Shown piece after piece: positions 56,501 through 62,500 of a stretch of DNA of 64,000 nt. Where the stretch lies: assembly GCF_905220365.1 (NCBI RefSeq), contig NC_061154.1, positions 15,314,001 through 15,378,000 of the forward strand, read 5' to 3'. The notes beneath the pieces were generated by a model. That model saw only the letters and a list, made by a program, of their open reading frames with translations, searched no databases and had not been told where the DNA came from. The position numbers were made by a program, and so were the translations under genes. Origin of the DNA: Vanessa cardui (Eukaryota; Arthropoda; Insecta; Lepidoptera; Nymphalidae). Every line of letters starts with the position of its first letter. Position 1 is the first letter of the stretch.

Positions 56501-59500
56501 TAGTTAGCAGGCAGTGCTTTTCGCGACTTTGTCGGCTTGCAAAAACAAGCCGTTCCCACCGAGTGACTATTACCAATGCTTACAGCATATTATTGTTCCA
56601 ACCTACGCTTAGTTATGTCGGATTACGTCGGGTATCTTTATCGAGTGATGCGAAAACTTCAAATTCACTAAAATACACATCGGAACGCTTTTTTATTTCA
56701 CTTATCAGAAAAAAGTATTTTCGTATAATGAATTAAAATAATATTATACTAGCGACCCGCCCCGGCTTCGCCCGGGTGCAATACTCATACTAAATATACT
56801 ATAGAATTTTTTTATTTAAGACATCACATTGCAAACTTCTAAAATTAACAATGTTTCTTAACTATAATGTTCATGTATTATATTCAAAAACCTTCCCCTC
56901 GAATCACACTATCTATTAAAAAAAACCGCATCAAAATCTGTTCCGAAGTGTTTAAGATATAGGAACTACTAAACGGCTTACAGTTAGGGTGCGACTTGGG
57001 GCAGAATTTCTTACTGTCATTCATCAAATTTTGTGTACATGATGTGATGCCATATGATGCCATTGTGTATATGATGTACGACATATATCAGCTCTTTTGC
57101 AAAGATTTTTTACTGAGGCCGATTACAGCTCTTTCGAGGGTGGTACCTTGTAGTTTATGTCGCATGTATTAAAGCCGTATTTTCGAAAGTCTATTTTTGC
57201 TTTATTCGTAAGTTTTTTTTTGAAATTGTCCTTGAAGTAGTTTCCGACTCATATAAACGGCACGCTTAATCTGTCCATGTTAAGAAAAAATTGTTAATCT
57301 ACATCAGCTTCACTTAAAATCAAAAAATCACCACCGACACCGACTTCAAATATATCAATAATTATAACTACACTACATAATCGTATTTCGACTTTTAAGT
57401 AGTCTAATTTTTCATTTCATTTTACTTAGGAGGACTCTAAAAAATATGTTAAATACGCAATTATTTTTATTACTTTTTAGCGCACATTTATTTGTTTTAA
57501 AATAGTGTTTTATTTGAAATCTGTTATTCTTTTTGTTAATTTTTTTATTTATGTACGAGTACTAATTGTAGTGATAACAAATGGCTACAATATACAGTTT
57601 TCACTCATTAGGAAATTCAAACCGCTATAAAAATATTCATTAAAATTACATGCTGTAAACGGCCATATTGATCTATATTTAATGCACAATTTATTTAAGG
57701 TACCTAATTGGATAAGGATTAATGTCATATTGCTTAAAATTGCTTCGAAAATAAGCCATTATTTCTCGTAAAAATAAATGATAAAAAAATGTTTATTGTG
57801 GGTTATCTTTAAGAGATAGACATATACCATTGCTGACTTTTTTGTAGACATTTTTAAGGTGTATAATTCTGTAGTACATTATTTTAATCTATCTAGTGGG
57901 GTTCAGCCAGCGTTTACAATGTAAGCGCAAAAACATTAAAAAATTTACGACATCACATTAGAAACTTTTAAAATTATCAGTGCTACTTAACTAGATTGTC
58001 TATGTTTAATATACAAAAACTTCCCTCTTGAATCACTCTATCTATTAAAAAAACTGCATCGAAATCCGTTGCGTAGTTTTAAAGATTTAAGCGTACAAAG
58101 GACCATAGGGACAGAAAAAGCGACTTTGTTTTATTCTTTGCAATATAATCCTCCATACTCGAGTGGTGTGTTTTCCACCGGTTTTCATGGGTACGCCACT
58201 CTGAGGTCCCGGGTTCGATTCCCGGCCGAGTCGATGTAGATTACCATTAGTTTTCTATGTTGTCTTGGGTCTGGGTGTTTGTGGTACCGTCGTTACTTCT
58301 GATTTCCATAACACAAGTGCTACTTCAGCTACTTAAATTGGGATCAGAATAATGTATATGATGTTGTCTCATATTTATTATTTTTATTAAAAAAAAAATT
58401 GAAAAAGTTATAAAGATATTAAATTAAAATATAAAACGATTTTAACATTTTAATTATACATTGGATTAAGTAAGCGTGATTGGGTAAAAAATGTAATATA
58501 TTTACAAAGTAAAATCATTGTACGAGTCGAATTTATAAACTTACTGTTACATGCTTATACCATACCCTCATACGGATTGTTGCAACACTAGGTACACTTA
58601 ATCTTGCAGAATATATGTTTCTATATATATTTATTACATAAATAGATGTATGTGTGCAAACATATGGTAAATATTGATATACTGTATAAAATATACATTG
58701 TACTTTATTATGTAAGTATTTTAAAATAATTAATTAGTAAGCATAAAATATCGAGTTATTTAAATGTCATAACACATAAAATTGCTTTCGATGTAATTAT
58801 TCTATTAAATTTATTATAAATTAACCTAAATAATTACGTACGCAATTAATTCTACTTAAATCGTACTGTGTATCCTTCAGTAACGGAAAAGAAAGCTATA
58901 ACAAAATTTAAAACGTAATTTAAATTGGTATCGCTTACTATGCTTTGATGTCGAAGGTGTGTCGATTTCCGTTACAATTTATAAATTTAATAAAATTAAT
59001 TTTAATTAGCTCATATCGATGCATTGCGATATTTTATACTTATACTTTGATATTATTTAAACATTGCGTGAACGTATTATATAATGTATGGATGTCTAAA
59101 GCGCTTTAAAGCGGATGATCCGTTTGAGATGATCTACAATGCGTTATGAAAACTTTTCAGGGCTACTCGTGTGTCGACCTCTTGAACGCTGGGATGCGAG
59201 AGTCGGGCGTTTATTATCTGCAGATAAGAGGCACAACATACTGGTTCTTGAAAGTATTTTGCGAGCAGAATGTCGCTGACGGCGGGTGGACGGTAAGATT
59301 ATCTCCAACGAACCAATATTTATCGCCTTTTTTATCTTAACCGATTTATATCCAAAACAGAATCCACTTACGATGTAAATTCATGTTATCTTTTTTGTGA
59401 AATGTTAATATATATAGTTCTATCAACATCTTTCATGGACAGGCATTCACATTTTATTCTGCTTATTATAAATAAAAGCGTGCCTTTTAATTTATTTTAA

Positions 59501-62500
59501 TTATAATGTTTTTACTTACTTTATTTACAAATCGGTCAATAAACTGGGAAGTTTGTGGCATTAAATTAAACAATATATCTTATGATATTTCTGTGCTTAT
59601 TAAATTACAAAAAAGCTCCACTTGTTAAATTTACAAAGCCGGACAAAAGCTGTTACAAAAATACGAAAATAAGTCTTAGTCTGAAGCTTATTTTAATTCC
59701 CTTCAAAAATGCATTAAGGAATTGAGTTGAGGTTGTACCTGAATACAACATATTACTATTTGGTTTTTGGAACAATGATTTTTACTTTAGCATTGGGTGG
59801 TATTACTCCAATATAATCCCATTTCAATTTCCTTGCTATAATTAACAGCAGCGAAATTATTCACTTTATCGTTTCTTATTGATTAACGTACAGAATACTC
59901 TTAAATTGGTGAAGTGTCCACGAATTGATTCAAAAACAAAAACAGAATAAAACGTAGACTAAAAAATAAGCTTATTCAGCAACTCTGAGATTTTATATAC
60001 ACTATCAAATGAAAATACAAGTAATTAGTCTTATAAATTATGTCAAATAAGTTAAACAATTAATTGCAGGTAATTCATAGACGTGATGACTTCGGTGTTC
60101 CGGCTGAGAATTTCAATCGCGATTGGAGTGACTATAAGAACGGTTTTGGTGACCCCAGCAAAGAGTTCTGGCTTGGCAACGAAAACATATATATGCTAAC
60201 CAACAACGACGACTACATGCTCAGAGTTGAATTAGAGGACTTTGATGGTAACAAACGGTTAGTTATTTTTTTGTTTTCAATCGTGACTAGTACACCTTAT
60301 ACTCCAAAATAAAAAAAATATCTAATTACTAATATGAGCGTCGCTTCAAAAAAACACGGATTATTTTCACTCCAAACTAGATTAACACATTGACATATTA
60401 ATCTATATTTCTAATAAACGTTTGCAACATACTATTTATATATTTATATATAGCCAAAGTGCCATATTAACAAGTTGATATCAATGAGATTAGGCTTTTG
60501 TGTAAAATCGAAAAAAAAATATTACCTCTAATGTTAGAAGGAAACTCTTACTTAATTTTAAAAAAAATGTATTGAAAGGTACATTCTTTAGTAATAAATA
60601 ATAGTTTTTAATCTTAACAGAGAGATTATCAAATTCACGAGTAAAGAAACTTCCACCTTACAGTGAAATTAAATTTACATTTTATCAACGTATTGTATAA
60701 AAACTTTTTAGTTATAATATTAATTAACGACTAACTATTATATGGAATAATTTATTGAATACAATTTAAGATCGACGGATTTATAAAAATGCTAAATATT
60801 ATTATAAACTATAGCGCTAACAAGAAAGCTTCTGCGTTCCAGGTACGCGCAGTATTCGCACTTCAAGATCTATTCCGAAGCGGAATACTATAAGCTTGAA
60901 ATAGAAGGCTACGAGGGTAACGCTGGCGATTCTCTAAATGATCCGTGGTATGGATCCAACAACAGCCCCTTCTCTACTTACAACCGGTAATTATTTGTAT
61001 ATTTATTGTATAATGAACACGCTTCAGTGACGCTACATGTCACTATGTCACTACAAGTAAATATTTGTAGCGACCTCTAGGCTATACTATAAAAATGCAG
61101 CAAGATATATTTCAATATATACCGTCAAGAGACCATTTATGATTTATCTAATCTGAGTCTTTCGGCGATTTTATGTACATTCAGTTACCGATACATGCCA
61201 ACAAGATATTATTAGTAAACCTAAATTATTTTGAATCCCTTAGAAATGCAATTTACTTGTTTATTGTATACCAAATTAATCCCGATCTTATTAAATAAAA
61301 TTAAAAAAAGGCGATAAACGATAAGAGCGGATTTGTACTATACACGTGCTCTACAAATGTCCTAAAAGTTTCACACGTTATATTAATATAGAAGATAAAA
61401 GCAGTAAAATAATCAAGTCATTAATTTTTATATGAATTATTTAAATTTTCATTATTACATATAAATTATTATTTTAATTTTAAGCCCGTCTGGGTAGGTA
61501 CCACCCACTCATCAGTTATTCTACCATCCAATAACAGTTCTCAGTATTGTTGTGTTCCGGTTTGAAGGGTGAGTGAGCCAGTGTAACTACAAGCACAAGG
61601 GACATAACATCTTAGTTCCTAAGGTTGGTGGCACATTGACGATGTAAGGAATAGTTAATATTTCTTACTGCGTCTTTGTCTAAGGGTGATGGTGACCACT
61701 TACCATCAGGTGGCCTATATGCTCGCCCGCCAACCTATACAATAAAAAAAAATTGAAAACTTCGATACTGTTACAATCATGATCACGTGGAATTCTGGCA
61801 AAATTCCTAGCGGTATTTCCTCGCTGCTCTGAGCGAAAAGGCAGTTAATGGAACAGTTAGAATTAGTTATATTGAATTAGTTGTATTGCAAATTATTTAG
61901 ATACATATTCAAAAAATATACCAGAATGTTTGAAGAAGTACTTCTCCAGTGTCGAATTGAGTACACATCGTTACGTAAGCGCTGTCGTCTGAGACGCAGT
62001 GTGCACGTCAACGCTTACAGCATCCATAGCAGATAATTTACATGTGTAGATGAATAGCATTAAAAAAAATAGAAACTGTTCAAAGGGAGAAAATGTATAG
62101 ATTGATTGTAAATATTACACGAAGTAAAAGAAATATATTTAATGAGGTTACTGTTCTAAAACGATTGCTTAGAACTAATATTAATAACGAAACTAATTTA
62201 AAAATAAACATTCTAAAATTTTCTTTACCACCTTAATTGCTTTTTTATGGTACGGATTTAATGCGGTCGATTAAAATTTCGTGGTAAATTACACCGTTTA
62301 ATCGACTGCCACATTGATCTAGTGAACTGATGAAGCATCCTAAGGCCAAACTCTAAATAAATAATAGTAAAAGTATCTATTAATAATCAGAGTTGCAGTC
62401 CGAATTTGAAAATTGGCATTGGTACTCACTGTTAGGGAACAGATAACTTGCAATATATCTCCAACGCCGTGACAGGAATCGGTCTTTGTGGTATCGTCAT

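Larger units (their letters stand above)
54469..59160 (+). other. FReD gene intron 3 (4.7 kb)
   Basis: Contains a possible old retrotransposon fragment at about 54835-55035, two minus-strand Helitron-type elements at 56749 and 57894, and a SINE at 58150. Between them I see AT-rich sequence with no gene. Confidence 0.7.

Noticed and set aside
58150..58235. tRNA gene suggested by a perfect B box
   Set aside because: No plausible acceptor stem or anticodon arm, and a SINE body with an A-rich end follows.
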